DNA of 64,000 bases, from contig JAJPIF010000016.1 of the NCBI GenBank assembly GCA_021324885.1, positions 49,800 through 113,799 of the forward strand, in the 5' to 3' direction. This DNA comes from Pseudomonadota bacterium (lineage in GTDB: Bacteria; Desulfobacterota; Binatia; Binatales; Binataceae). The notes under the pieces were generated by a model, which made no database searches, was not told the origin of the DNA, and worked only from the letters and a program-made list of their open reading frames with translations. Numbering within the stretch: the first letter of the stretch is position 1; the number at the start of each line of letters is the position of its first letter. Shown one piece after another: positions 8,579-17,992 of the stretch. Position numbers and translations under genes: made by a program.

Positions 8579-9304
8579 ATGTCCACGCAAGGGCGACCCG
8601 TCCGCACAGCGGCGAGGTACATCGCAATCGAGGGTCCGATCGGGGTGGGCAAGACTACGCTGGCGCAAACGCTGGCGCGGGAACTGGGCGCCCGCCTGGT
8701 GCTTGAGGATATCAGCGGCAATCCCTTCCTGCCGCGCTTTTACCGTGACCCCGACAGCCACGCGTTCCCGGCTCAGATCTATTTCCTGCTGACTCGTTTC
8801 AAGCAGCAACGCGATTTGGCGCAGCAGGAACTCTTCGCGCAGAAAACCGTTTCCGATTATCTGTTTGCCAAGGACCGTATCTTCGCCGCACTTAACCTGA
8901 CGGCGGAAGAAATGACCCTGTATCAGCAGGTCTACAGGCTGCTTGACGCCTCGATCGCGAAACCGGACCTGGTGCTCTACCTCAACGCCCGCCTGCCGGT
9001 CCTGGTGGAACGTCTGCGGCGGCGCAATTGGGACTTCGAGCGTTACCTCAACGTCGAGTATTTGGAACGGGTGGCCGCCGCCTACCGCGATTTCTTCTTC
9101 TATTACGAAGACACCCCGTTGCTGGTGGTTGACAGTTCGGACAGCGACTTCCTGGGCAATGCCGACGACCTCCGCGCGCTGATTGCGGAAATCGAGCGCG
9201 CCGGTCCGGGCGTGCAGCATTACGTGCCACGGGTACGCGAAGCCCCAGCCGGGGCCCGGCGATGGTTCGGCCGCAAGCAGCCGGAGCCGTCCACCGATGA
9301 ATGA
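8579..9304 (+). CDS. deoxynucleoside kinase (dAK/dGK-type)
   Basis: A 241-residue cytoplasmic kinase. The P-loop IEGPIGVGKTTLAQTLA opens the protein; FYRDPDSHAFPAQIYFLLTRF and the DYLFAKDRIFAALNL segment (DRS-like nucleoside site), then RLRRRNWDFERYLNVEYL, match the bacterial deoxyadenosine/deoxyguanosine kinase family that salvages deoxynucleosides to their 5'-monophosphates. ATG 8579 is chosen over an open frame to 8459 because the conserved YIAIEGPIGVGKT begins shortly after it. The C-terminal about 25 residues are charged and poorly conserved in type. It lies 91 bases after the TPR lipoprotein and may have its own promoter. Confidence 0.87.
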   Translation: MSTQGRPVRTAARYIAIEGPIGVGKTTLAQTLARELGARLVLEDISGNPFLPRFYRDPDSHAFPAQIYFLLTRFKQQRDLAQQELFAQKTVSDYLFAKDRIFAALNLTAEEMTLYQQVYRLLDASIAKPDLVLYLNARLPVLVERLRRRNWDFERYLNVEYLERVAAAYRDFFFYYEDTPLLVVDSSDSDFLGNADDLRALIAEIERAGPGVQHYVPRVREAPAGARRWFGRKQPEPSTDE

Positions 9305-9322
9305 GGGAATAGCGGCCGGTTT

Positions 9323-9613
9323 CTACGCTTTGCGCGCGAACTCCTCTTCGATCCGGCGCGCGAGCTTGAGGTCCTTTTCCGTCACCCCGCCCTCGCTATG
9401 TGTGCTGCATGTAAAAGTGACGCGCGTGTAATTGATGTGAATGTCGGGATGGTGGTCGTCAGCTTCCGCAATCCGCGCCACCCGGTTGACGAATTCGATT
9501 CCTTCAGGAAACTGATTGAAACGGAACAGCTTGCTGATTGCTTCGTTTTTGAACTCCCATCCGGGGAGCGACTGGAGTTCCTGTTGAATCCGGTCAAGGC
9601 TGAGCTTTGCCAT
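9323..9613 (-). CDS. phhB: pterin-4a-carbinolamine dehydratase
   Basis: A 96-residue protein matching pterin-4a-carbinolamine dehydratase (PCD/DCoH). The active-site motif EADDHHPDIHINYTRVTF carries the two adjacent His residues and the third His, and STHSEGGVTEKDLKLA follows as in the family. The enzyme dehydrates 4a-hydroxytetrahydrobiopterin formed by aromatic amino-acid hydroxylases; in many bacteria without such hydroxylases PCD is linked to molybdopterin metabolism instead. No phenylalanine hydroxylase lies in the window, but a molybdenum enzyme operon does at 32.7-37.3 kb. It is convergent with the deoxynucleoside kinase gene, 18 bases apart. Confidence 0.93.
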   Translation of the reverse strand: MAKLSLDRIQQELQSLPGWEFKNEAISKLFRFNQFPEGIEFVNRVARIAEADDHHPDIHINYTRVTFTCSTHSEGGVTEKDLKLARRIEEEFARKA

Positions 9614-9719
9614 AATAGCGATCCTCCGTTAGATTGCGACGGGCGGAGAGCGGTGAACTATTCACTCGCGACCCCCTTATGATAAGGCTCTGGAATCACG
9701 CTTTTGACGAGGAGTCCTG

Positions 9720-10169
9720 ATGGGAAAGTATATCAGCGACGAGGACAAGAAGTTCATCGGAACGGAGTCGCAGCCGATAACCCATGAGGTCGAGCGCGGG
9801 GCGATTCGGCTTTTTGCCCAGGCTATCGGCGACCCCAACCCGTTGTTCAACGACGAGAAGGCGGCACGCAAGACCCGCTTCGGCGGCATGATTGCGCCGC
9901 CCACCTTCGTCCGCCTGCTGATGCCGCGGGAAATGCCCAAAATGGACCTGCCCAACATACCCAAACGGCTGCTTGACGGCGGTTCGGAATGGGAGTTTTA
10001 CGAACCGATTCGTCCCGGCGATCGCATCACCGTCGTGGCCCGGCTGGCCGACCTGCGCGAGACCGAGGGTCGGATGGGTACGATGGTGGTACGGGTCACC
10101 GAAGTAAGGTACACGAATCAGTTTGACGAATTATGCACGATCCAGCGCATGACGCTGATCAATTATTAG
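9720..10169 (+). CDS. MaoC-like hydratase, N-terminal-type subunit (HadA/HadC-like)
   Basis: A 149-residue hot-dog-fold protein of the FAS1-like / MaoC_dehydrat_N type: EVERGAIRLFAQAIGDPNPL near the start, GGMIAPPTFVRLLM, and GGSEWEFYEPIRPGDRITV. In the mycobacterial HadAB/HadBC dehydratase such a subunit supplies the substrate-binding half while the partner (next gene) supplies the catalytic Asp-His. ATG 9720 has GAGGAG nearby. It is 9 bases from the next gene, so a heterodimer is expected. Substrates would be 3-hydroxyacyl-CoA or -ACP; which cannot be told here. Confidence 0.87.
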   Translation: MGKYISDEDKKFIGTESQPITHEVERGAIRLFAQAIGDPNPLFNDEKAARKTRFGGMIAPPTFVRLLMPREMPKMDLPNIPKRLLDGGSEWEFYEPIRPGDRITVVARLADLRETEGRMGTMVVRVTEVRYTNQFDELCTIQRMTLINY

Positions 10170-10178
10170 GAGTCCGGG

Positions 10179-10616
10179 ATGGCCAAGCAGATCTACTTCG
10201 AGGATGTCGAAGTCGGCTACGAGCTGACGCCGCTGGAAAAAAACCCCACCACCCAGCAATTGGTTAAGTATGCGGGCGCATCGGGCGACTACTACCAGAT
10301 CCATTACGACAAGGATTTTGCGCTCGCCAACAAGCTGCCGGGTGTGATTCTGCACGGAGCGCTGAAAAATGCCTTCCTGGGCCAGTTGATGACGGACTTT
10401 GCCGGCACCGAAGGATGGCTGCGCAAGCTGAGCGTGCAGTACCGCGGGATGGATCTGCCGGGCAGCAAAGTGACCTGCAAGGGTGTGGTCAAGGCCAAAC
10501 GCGTTGAGGGCAACGATCATATCGTCGAATGCGACATCTGGCTGGAAAACGCCAAAGGCGAGAAGACCACGCCCGGCAGTGCGGTCGTGATCCTTCCTTC
10601 CAGAGCTCCCAGGTAA
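10179..10616 (+). CDS. MaoC-like (R)-specific enoyl-CoA hydratase subunit (HadB-like)
   Basis: A 145-residue hot-dog protein. The motif YAGASGDYYQIHYDKDFA holds the catalytic Asp and His of R-hydratases (usual form SGDxNPIH), and PGVILHGALKNAFLGQLM is the conserved helix region. With the preceding gene it should form a heteromeric hydratase/dehydratase acting on enoyl or 3-hydroxyacyl thioesters. Start ATG 10179 has AGGAG in front. The downstream ferritin-like gene starts 4 bases after its stop, so the three genes form an operon. Confidence 0.88.
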   Translation: MAKQIYFEDVEVGYELTPLEKNPTTQQLVKYAGASGDYYQIHYDKDFALANKLPGVILHGALKNAFLGQLMTDFAGTEGWLRKLSVQYRGMDLPGSKVTCKGVVKAKRVEGNDHIVECDIWLENAKGEKTTPGSAVVILPSRAPR

Positions 10617-10620
10617 AAGG

Positions 10621-11379
10621 ATGGCGGCGGGCGCGCAGTTTGGGCCTCGCCAGATCGAGGCTGCGGACCTGCTCGGCGGGCGAGTCGAACCGCATTACAT
10701 CAGGGTGCTGCGCCGTTTGCTGGGCGCCCACGCTCTCGCCGAAAAACTTACCGCTGAGGGCTACCGCAGGGCTGCCGCGACCGTTGCCGATCCCGAAATC
10801 AGGCGTATTGCGGAAAAAAACCTGGCCGAGGAAAAGCGTCATGCCGCCTTGATTTACGGACTGCTGGCGGAACTCGGAGTCAGCGAAGAAGCGGCCGACC
10901 GTGGGTCAATCGTGCTGCGCCGCGCGCCGTCATTCGAGGCGGCGCGATGCTTTGCCGAGCAGGCGGAAGGGGAATTGGGTCTGCTGATGGGCAATATCAG
11001 CCTCGACATGACCGGTCTCATCATGATCGGGGTCAATTACCGCGATTCCAGCTATGCACCGCACGCTTTCGCTGCTGAGGCGATTTTGGAAGATGAAGCC
11101 GGCCATGACGAGTTCGGCAGTGGCGCCCTGCGCGCGGCGGTTGAGCGGATGGGCGCGGAAGCGGTCGGCGCGGCCTTGCGCGAATGGCTTCCGCGCGCGG
11201 TCAATTTTTTCGGCCCGCCCGGCAGCGGCTTCACTTTCGATTGCCTGCGCTACGGACTGAAGCAAAAAGACAACGACGAATTGGCGGGGCTGTTTTTATC
11301 GGTGCTGGAACGGCGCCTCAATCAAGTCGGTCTGGAGATGCCCCGTCTGAACAACACGTACCCGCACACAATCGTCTAA
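10621..11379 (+). CDS. PaaA/PaaC-like ferritin-fold protein
   Basis: A 252-residue helical protein of the phenylacetic acid catabolic family (PF05138). Iron-ligand motifs are visible: AEEKRHAALIYG (ExxH) and EDEAGHDEFGSGAL (second ExxH block). In phenylacetyl-CoA epoxidase PaaA carries the di-iron centre; relatives catalyse other CoA-ester oxygenations. No PaaB, C, D or E genes accompany it; instead it follows a MaoC pair, so it may be a stand-alone oxygenase-like protein acting on an acyl-CoA of that pathway. Start ATG 10621 is 4 bases from the hydratase stop. Confidence 0.8.
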   Translation: MAAGAQFGPRQIEAADLLGGRVEPHYIRVLRRLLGAHALAEKLTAEGYRRAAATVADPEIRRIAEKNLAEEKRHAALIYGLLAELGVSEEAADRGSIVLRRAPSFEAARCFAEQAEGELGLLMGNISLDMTGLIMIGVNYRDSSYAPHAFAAEAILEDEAGHDEFGSGALRAAVERMGAEAVGAALREWLPRAVNFFGPPGSGFTFDCLRYGLKQKDNDELAGLFLSVLERRLNQVGLEMPRLNNTYPHTIV

Positions 11380-11710
11380 ATCAGGACAACCACGCCGTTG
11401 GCACGCGTCGATCCGGATTCGAGATGTTTTGGCCCAAAGTTTGCGCAAATCTGTTTCTCGTTTCGGCCCGGCTCAATTTTAAGTAGCTCTTTGGGCCCCG
11501 CCCCGATGCTCGCGGTTGGCGGTGCGAGCGTGTCCGCGCAGGTGGTCGGGTTGTTTCCGCCGCGCTTCGACCTGAAAAAAGTGCTGGTGAGGCGAGCGAT
11601 GACCCGGTACGGCGGCGTCTATTCGAACCGCCAGAAGAAAGATCCTGGAAACAGACCATGGTCGAGGCCGGCAATTAACCGAGGCGTCGGCTGTGCGGTG
11701 AAATGACGTC
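11380..11710 (+). other. 331-base gap, no convincing gene
   Basis: Between the ferritin-like gene and the PRPP synthetase homologue. One open frame (11398-11706, 102 codons) has no ribosome site, unbiased composition and no recognisable motif, so it is not called. No terminator hairpin with a T-run was found. Confidence 0.6.
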
Positions 11711-12649
11711 ATGGGAATCGTGATCTTTTCAGGCGGCGCGAACCAACCATTGGCGCAGACGGTCGCCAACCAGCTCGGACTCCCGCTTGGACAGCGGATT
11801 CTTAGCCGTTTTCCCGACAGCGAGCTGCACGTCGAAATTCTGCAGAGTGTGCGCGGGCACGACGTTTTCCTGATCCAACCGACCTCGCCGCCCGCGGACG
11901 AACATCTGATGGAGCTGTTGTTCCTTGCCGATGCCTGTTACCGGGCGGGCGCGCGTCGCACGATCGCAATCGTGCCGTATTTCGGCTACGCGCGGCAGGA
12001 TCGCCGTGGTAAAGGACGCGAGCCGGTCGGGGCGCGAATCACGTCAGATCTGTTTGCTGCTGCGCACATCGACCGGGCGGTGGCGCTCGATCTGCATACC
12101 CCGGAGTTGGAAGGCTTCATGAGCATCCCGCTCGAGCATCTGACGGCCGTTCCGCTTCTGGTCGAAGCGGTGCGTCCATTGATCGAGGCCGATTCGGTGG
12201 TCGTCGCGCCCGATCTGGGCGGAGCGAAGCTGGCCGAGCGCTATGCCCGTGCGCTGGACCGGCCTTTGGCGGTGGTCCACAAGGCGCGAATATCCGGCCA
12301 CGAGGTCGAAGTACGCGGCATCGTGGGCGAAGTGGCCGGGCGTGCGCCGATCATCGTTGACGACATGGTCAGCACCGCCGGAACCATCGCCGCGGCGGTC
12401 AGCGCTTTGATGGATGCGGGCGCGAGGCCGCCTGCAGTCGTGGTTGCGACCCATGGCTTGATGGTGGGCGAGGCCGTTGATCGGTTGAAGGGTCTGCCGA
12501 TCCAGCGGCTGATCTTTTCCGATTCGGTGGCCGCAGTGGCAAAGCCGGAATTGCCGATTCAAATCGCCAGTACCGCGCCTTTACTGGCCGAAGCGATCAA
12601 ACGCCTGCACGCCGAACAGTCGCTGGCCGGCCTGATCCTTCATCAATAA
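11711..12649 (+). CDS. prs: ribose-phosphate pyrophosphokinase homologue
   Basis: A 312-residue protein with the PRPP synthetase layout: SRFPDSELHVEI, then IVPYFGYARQDRRGKGREPVG (ATP-binding part), catalytic region PDLGGAKLAERYARAL, and the PRPP loop IIVDDMVSTAGTI (about residues 214-227). It makes PRPP from ribose 5-phosphate and ATP. Compared with canonical Prs the loop has VST in place of IDT and the catalytic strand reads VVHKARISGHEVEV rather than KRR-type, so it is a divergent member, possibly a second copy of the genome or a diphosphokinase with a related ribose phosphate. Length is normal. It is followed by a 249-base gap. Confidence 0.85.
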   Translation: MGIVIFSGGANQPLAQTVANQLGLPLGQRILSRFPDSELHVEILQSVRGHDVFLIQPTSPPADEHLMELLFLADACYRAGARRTIAIVPYFGYARQDRRGKGREPVGARITSDLFAAAHIDRAVALDLHTPELEGFMSIPLEHLTAVPLLVEAVRPLIEADSVVVAPDLGGAKLAERYARALDRPLAVVHKARISGHEVEVRGIVGEVAGRAPIIVDDMVSTAGTIAAAVSALMDAGARPPAVVVATHGLMVGEAVDRLKGLPIQRLIFSDSVAAVAKPELPIQIASTAPLLAEAIKRLHAEQSLAGLILHQ

Positions 12650-12898
12650 GCACGACCAGGGCGCCTTAAATCCGCGATCACGATCGGTTTTCCACAGGGT
12701 ATAGTGGAATCAGCCATCAAAATAGGCCAGCATGACAGGTAGATAGGCAGGATTCAGCAGTCCACGGAAGTGAGCCGGCGTCGGCTCGAAACTCCTTATC
12801 AACTCAGTTAAATGGCATCTCGAACACCAGCAAGGAAGCACCATTTTTATTTTCACGCTTCGTACGCGAGCCTTTCCTGAAGGAGGGCGCGTTGAGCA

Positions 12899-15148
12899 AT
12901 GGGGCGGTTGCGGATGAAACAGCGCAGCGAAGGCGCCTGGGATTTCAGGGGGCGGCGCCAATCCGAACGAGAAGCACAAACAGTCATCCAGGTGGGTCCG
13001 GATTTTTATATTCTGGCCTCTTCACTGACCTCGCGGCGCGCTACTCGCGTGCTGGTCAACGGTGAAAGCTTCGCGGTTTTCGAGGTTGGCGGTGATATTC
13101 TGCAATCGCCGCTGGAACCGCTGGGCTTTTTCCATCGCGACACCCGCTATCTGAGCCGGTTTGAATTGAAAATCGCGGGCGAGGTCCCCTATTACCTGAA
13201 TTCCTACTCCAGCCGTGAAAACGCGCAGTTACAGATCAATCTGAGTAATCCCGATCTCGAGGAACACGGTGAGGTGATCGGCCTGCCGCGCAATTCGATT
13301 CAAATCGAACGCAACTGGGTGATTGCGGGCGCCGCGCTTTACCATCAGTTGGTGATGCGAAATTACGCCCGCCGGCCGATCGAAATTCCGCTGGACTTTC
13401 TGTTTGGCGTCGACTTCGCCGACCTGTTCGAGGTCCGTGGCCTCAAGCGCGCGCATCATGGTCAACGGGGCGAGCCTGAAATCCACGGCAACTGCGTCAG
13501 GTTCTGCTATCGCGGCCTGGAAGGAATGTGGCATTTCACGGAACTCACGTTCGAACCGGCGCCGATTGTTCTGGATTATCAGCGCGCTTCGTTTCTGCTT
13601 TCGCTGGAAGCTGACGAACGCACCGAACTAGAGGTGCAAATCAGCACCGGCTGCGAGAAGCACACCACCGTCAGTTTGCCCCGTGCGCGATTCAAAGACG
13701 CGCTGGAGCGGAGGATGAGGGAGATCTCGGAATTCGACGGCGGATGGAGCCAGATCAGTTCCAGCCACGAATCGATGAACGTGCTGCTGCGCCAATCGAC
13801 CGCCGATCTGACCTCGATGCTGCGCCGCGCTCCTGAGGGGACTTTCATGATGGCGGGCATTCCCTGGTTCGCCACTTTATTCGGGCGCGACAGTCTGCTG
13901 ACCGCGCTATTCACCTTGCCCTTTAATCCAGCTATCGCGGTGGGCACGCTCAAAACTCTCGCCGGCCTTCAGGGCGTCGAGGTCAATCAGCGGCGCGATG
14001 AGCAGCCAGGCAAGATTGTCCATGAGATCCGCGGCGGCGAGATGGCGGCCAGCGGCGAAGTGCCCTTTGGCCGCTATTACGGCAGTGTCGATTCCACCCC
14101 GCTGTTTGTGTGGCTTCTGGCCCGTTACGTCAGAACCACCGGGGACCTTCAGCTTGCCGACGAACTCTGGGACAACGCGCAGCGGGCGTTGCAATGGATC
14201 GAGCGTTGGGGCGACCGCGACGGCGACCTCTACGTCGAATATCTGCGCCAGACGCCGCGCGGCCTGGCCAACCAGGGATGGAAAGACTCCTTCGATGCAA
14301 TCTTTCATGCTGACGGCAATCTGGCGCGGCCGCCGATTGCTTTGTGCGAAGTGCAGGGCTACGTCTATGCGGCATACGTAAGCATTGCCGACGTAGCCCG
14401 CCGACTTGGACATAATTCGGTCGCCGAGCGTCTGAGCGAACGGGCGGCCGCGCTCAAGACGGCTTTCCTGCGGGATTTCTGGCTCGAACGCGAACGCACC
14501 GTGGCGCTGGCGCTGGATTTTGAAAAACGACCCTGCCGCGTGATGTCCTCCAATGCCGCTCACTGTCTGGCCACCGGCCTGTTGGACGGCGAGCATGCCC
14601 AAATGCTTGCCCAGCGCCTGATGGGGGAGGACATGTTCAGCGGATGGGGCGTGCGCACTTTGAGCGCAGCCGAGCGGCGGTTCAACCCGATGAGTTACCA
14701 TAATGGTTCGGTATGGCCGCACGACAACGCTCTGGCTGCCGCCGCGCTGGCCTGCGCCAAGGACCACAGCGGCGTGCTGCGGATTTTGCAAGGTCTGATC
14801 GAGGCGGCGACGCATCTGAAAACCGGCAGTCTGCCTGAACTGTTTTGCGGCTTTCCGCGCGACTATCGGCTCGGGCCGGTGCCCTATCCCGTGGCCTGCC
14901 ATCCGCAGGCCTGGGCCGCGGCCAGTGTGTTCATGATCCTGCAATCAATGCTGGGAATTGAGGTGATCGGCTTCGAGCGCAAGCTGGTAATTGATTCACC
15001 CGCAATGCCCGGATGGCTGGACTGGATCAAAATCGAAAATCTCAGAGTCGGCGACGCCAGCGTCTCCTTCCTGGTGCGCCGCACCCCCGAAGTCCCGGCA
15101 ATCGAGATCCTCAAAAAGCGCGGCCCCGTCACGGTCGAGATCCGGTGA
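12899..15148 (+). CDS. amylo-alpha-1,6-glucosidase / glycogen debranching-type enzyme
   Basis: A 749-residue protein. Residues about 30-230 form the N-terminal bis-GDE domain (FAVFEVGGDILQSPLEPLGF, FHRDTRYLSRFEL); the rest is an (alpha/alpha)6 barrel with PWFATLFGRDSLLTAL (about 329) and GWKDSFDAIFHADG, matching amylo-alpha-1,6-glucosidase-like proteins that hydrolyse alpha-1,6 branch or related alpha-glucosidic bonds. The last part includes MSYHNGSVWPHDNALAAAA. Start ATG 12899 has AGGAGGG 12 bases upstream; an overlapping TTG at 12892 leads into a different frame and was rejected. No glycogen synthase or branching enzyme lies beside it, so a role in trehalose, glucosylglycerate or storage glucan turnover remains open. 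Confidence 0.88.
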   Translation: MGRLRMKQRSEGAWDFRGRRQSEREAQTVIQVGPDFYILASSLTSRRATRVLVNGESFAVFEVGGDILQSPLEPLGFFHRDTRYLSRFELKIAGEVPYYLNSYSSRENAQLQINLSNPDLEEHGEVIGLPRNSIQIERNWVIAGAALYHQLVMRNYARRPIEIPLDFLFGVDFADLFEVRGLKRAHHGQRGEPEIHGNCVRFCYRGLEGMWHFTELTFEPAPIVLDYQRASFLLSLEADERTELEVQISTGCEKHTTVSLPRARFKDALERRMREISEFDGGWSQISSSHESMNVLLRQSTADLTSMLRRAPEGTFMMAGIPWFATLFGRDSLLTALFTLPFNPAIAVGTLKTLAGLQGVEVNQRRDEQPGKIVHEIRGGEMAASGEVPFGRYYGSVDSTPLFVWLLARYVRTTGDLQLADELWDNAQRALQWIERWGDRDGDLYVEYLRQTPRGLANQGWKDSFDAIFHADGNLARPPIALCEVQGYVYAAYVSIADVARRLGHNSVAERLSERAAALKTAFLRDFWLERERTVALALDFEKRPCRVMSSNAAHCLATGLLDGEHAQMLAQRLMGEDMFSGWGVRTLSAAERRFNPMSYHNGSVWPHDNALAAAALACAKDHSGVLRILQGLIEAATHLKTGSLPELFCGFPRDYRLGPVPYPVACHPQAWAAASVFMILQSMLGIEVIGFERKLVIDSPAMPGWLDWIKIENLRVGDASVSFLVRRTPEVPAIEILKKRGPVTVEIR

Positions 15149-15310
15149 GCAATGCGTATCGGACCAACTTGTGACCGCGGCGCTGCCATCGCACAAACAT
15201 GGGAGACGTTTGCGCACGAATCGAGGCCGCCGTCAATGCCCGCTTAGAGCATCGAGCTGGTCGGGCGCTCATTGTTATCGGCCTTGCGATGGCGCTAGTT
15301 TTATTGGGCA

Positions 15311-17266
15311 ATGGAACCGCACGTCCGCCGGTGGTGGGGATTGTGGTGGTTGATGGCGGTGATAGCAGTTTCGGCGCCCGCCCGGGCGGAGATTCGCCTT
15401 CCGCTCACGATCCCCTATGTGACCATGGATGAAGCGCTCAAAGCGCAGTTGTACACCTCCGCGGGTAACCGCGCCGACCTATGGCGGGAATCCGACTGCC
15501 GCTACCTTTATTCTGAAAAGCCGCGGTTGTCGTCCGCGGGCAATCTTCTGCGGCTGGAATCCGAAGTCGACCTCAACGTCGGAACCAGGGTCGGCGACAA
15601 CTGCATCAATGCCGTTTCCTGGCAAGGCATCGCAGAGATTGTCGCCGCGCCTTATGTCAGTCCGGATTGGAAGCTCAAGTTGCGCGTTGCGGATATGAAC
15701 CTGTATGACCTGCAGCATCAGAAAACCGTTATCGCCAGCCGCGGCTTCGATTTGATCAAGAGCTATTTCGTTCCGCGTGTGGAGCAATTCTCCTACGACC
15801 TGAAATCGCCCCTGATGCAGGTGACGCAACTGGTCGCGGCGGGGACGCCGGATCAATACCGCCCCGATCTCCGTCAGGCGTTTGCGACGCTTTCTACCGT
15901 TCCGCCTGTCATCGCCTCCAGGCAAGGCCTGCGGGTTGTGCTGCGGATGTCGCTGCCGGCCGGCATGCGTGCGCCAACGATTGCCCCGCGCAGCGAAGCG
16001 TTGACCCACGCTGACGTTGTTGCGTGGCAGAACGCCCTCGACCATTGGGACGCGTTCGTCGTTTTCGCCGTTAAACAGATCGGTGGCTCGACGTCGGATC
16101 GGGAATTCCGAGAGGATCTGCTGGACCTGCTGCTGGACAGTCGTCATCGCCTGGTCACACTTATGACCGAGCCGCAGCCAGGCGATGGTCCCGATCCTGT
16201 CCGGATGTTGTTCATCGATACCTGGAGCCGTTTCGACCGGATCGTTCAGAACGCCGCGATCCACGGATTGCTGGGCAATCGCACGCTGGAATTCCTCAGT
16301 TTTCTGTCTGCCGGCGACGCTCTGATTGCATTCGATCGCGCGGCTCCGGCTATCGGCATGCGGATTAACGCGGCGGAACTGCGCGGACTTGCGCACATCC
16401 TGGCGCCGAGCCTGCGTTCAGATCCTTTGACCTTCAGCTTCGATGAAGATCCGGAACTACAGAAGCTGTTCGGCATCCGTCCGCCGCTTGCCACACCTGA
16501 GGCTGTGCCCGAGGAACGCGACGGCGCGCCGGACCCGGCGATGCCCGCCGGCAGTTCGTCGGCCGGTGTTTTGACCGACTACTTGGGCTTGCTGGCGAGC
16601 TGGGTGATGCCCGATGCGTGGGCGGCGCCGCAGACCGTAACCATTGACGACGAAATCCGTTCGGTCGCGCGCCGTCTGGACCGCCGGGTGGCGGAGCCCG
16701 GCAATCTTCAAAGGTACACGGCCGATATCGGTCATTTGCTCGATCTCAGTACGTCTCGTGAAGTCGGTGACGACTATCTCGAAGCGCAGTACGGCGCGAC
16801 CATGCGGCGTCTGGTGCGCAGCGCGGCATGGCAGGAGAGTTGCTGGCGCCAATTCGTACGCCGAAACCGGCGAATCGTCTATCTGCAGTCCTCGACTCAC
16901 GATTTGGGCCTGATGCAGGTCAACCAGTACGTATGGCGGGGATTTTACAGTATCCCGCGGCTTAAATGGGACATCGCTTATAACGCGGGAGCGGGCGCGC
17001 AAATCCTGCTCCGGCGCCTGGGTGACTGCGCGCGTTATGCCGCTGGCCACGGGGTGGCGGCCAGTTCCGACGATCTGGTGCGATCGGCCTACTCCGCTTA
17101 TAACGGCGGTCCCGCCGCCTGCAATCGATGGGATACAGTCGGCGTTCCCTCTGAAAAGGCGCTAATCGACGTATCCTTTTGGCTCAAGTACCAGGCGCTG
17201 GAACAGGGCCAGCAACTCGACGTTCTGCAATGTGCCGCGCAGTGGGATCGGTCGGTCGGTCACTAA
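15311..17266 (+). CDS. secreted lytic transglycosylase with large unknown N-terminal domain
   Basis: A 651-residue exported protein. Residues 1-27 are a signal peptide (GLWWLMAVIAVSAPARA). The C-terminal about 150 residues are an SLT lysozyme-like domain: catalytic Glu in SAAWQESCWRQF (about 507), then STHDLGLMQVNQY and SAYSAYNGGPAACNRW. It should cleave peptidoglycan to 1,6-anhydro sugars in the periplasm. The roughly 470 residues in front show no domain I recognise; TPR-like helices are not obvious. An upstream in-frame stop at 15296-15298 fixes ATG 15311 as the first possible start. It lies 162 bases after the glucosidase. Confidence 0.83.
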   Translation: MEPHVRRWWGLWWLMAVIAVSAPARAEIRLPLTIPYVTMDEALKAQLYTSAGNRADLWRESDCRYLYSEKPRLSSAGNLLRLESEVDLNVGTRVGDNCINAVSWQGIAEIVAAPYVSPDWKLKLRVADMNLYDLQHQKTVIASRGFDLIKSYFVPRVEQFSYDLKSPLMQVTQLVAAGTPDQYRPDLRQAFATLSTVPPVIASRQGLRVVLRMSLPAGMRAPTIAPRSEALTHADVVAWQNALDHWDAFVVFAVKQIGGSTSDREFREDLLDLLLDSRHRLVTLMTEPQPGDGPDPVRMLFIDTWSRFDRIVQNAAIHGLLGNRTLEFLSFLSAGDALIAFDRAAPAIGMRINAAELRGLAHILAPSLRSDPLTFSFDEDPELQKLFGIRPPLATPEAVPEERDGAPDPAMPAGSSSAGVLTDYLGLLASWVMPDAWAAPQTVTIDDEIRSVARRLDRRVAEPGNLQRYTADIGHLLDLSTSREVGDDYLEAQYGATMRRLVRSAAWQESCWRQFVRRNRRIVYLQSSTHDLGLMQVNQYVWRGFYSIPRLKWDIAYNAGAGAQILLRRLGDCARYAAGHGVAASSDDLVRSAYSAYNGGPAACNRWDTVGVPSEKALIDVSFWLKYQALEQGQQLDVLQCAAQWDRSVGH

Positions 17267-17426
17267 ACTGTTCGAAGTCGATTACTAAAAAATTGCAACT
17301 GCTATGTTTTTGTGATGACCTTGATTCAACACAACGGTATCAAGGCAACGCGAGGCATTTTTACAACGGGGAGCTTGATCACACGCAGGGTGCACCAAAT
17401 GGTTGGCGGTGAGCGCAGCTTTTTTT

Positions 17427-17801
17427 ATGAAATTCCTCGTCGTTGACGATTCGCCGATCGATCGTTTACTTCTCACGCGGGCGTTGGCCAAGGCGTTTCC
17501 CGACGCTGTGTTGTGCGCGGTTGGCTCCAGTATGCAGGAGTTCGAAGCCGCAATTGAAAAAGAGAGATGCGACCTGGCGGTGATCGACTACTCGTTGGGA
17601 TGGGCCGACGGCTTTGAGGTCATCCGCAGCGTGCGCCAACGATGGCCCAACTGCTGGACAATTTTGATGACCGTGATGCCCTCCGAGATTCTCTTCTTCC
17701 ATGCCAGAACCGCGGGTTTTGACGTCTGTCTGACCAAGAGCAGTTCCTTGCAACATTTGACCATCGCAGTTGAGGGGATGCTCGCTGACAGCGAGATTTG
17801 A
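17427..17801 (+). CDS. stand-alone response-regulator receiver domain
   Basis: A 124-residue CheY-like protein. D7, D8, phospho-acceptor D54 (AVIDYSLGWADGFEV), T82 and K104 are all present, so phosphorylation should work. There is no output domain. ATG 17427 was taken because the first strand MKFLVVDDSP starts there; a GTG at 17409 is possible. No histidine kinase lies in the window, so the partner is elsewhere. It follows the transglycosylase by 160 bases. Confidence 0.86.
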   Translation: MKFLVVDDSPIDRLLLTRALAKAFPDAVLCAVGSSMQEFEAAIEKERCDLAVIDYSLGWADGFEVIRSVRQRWPNCWTILMTVMPSEILFFHARTAGFDVCLTKSSSLQHLTIAVEGMLADSEI

Positions 17802-17992
17802 TTCAGCCAACGTTTGAATTTTGCGCACGTAGCCGTCGAGATACTGCACCGAATTGGAAACACCCCAAGCCGCTATCGCTTCGTTGACCAGTGTCCCGCC
17901 CGTCTTGAACAGGTATTCGGTGCCGCCCTGAATCGCCAGCGGAAGCAACCACGCGACCCTGACGCAGACAGCAGCGGGCTTCACGCCTATCG

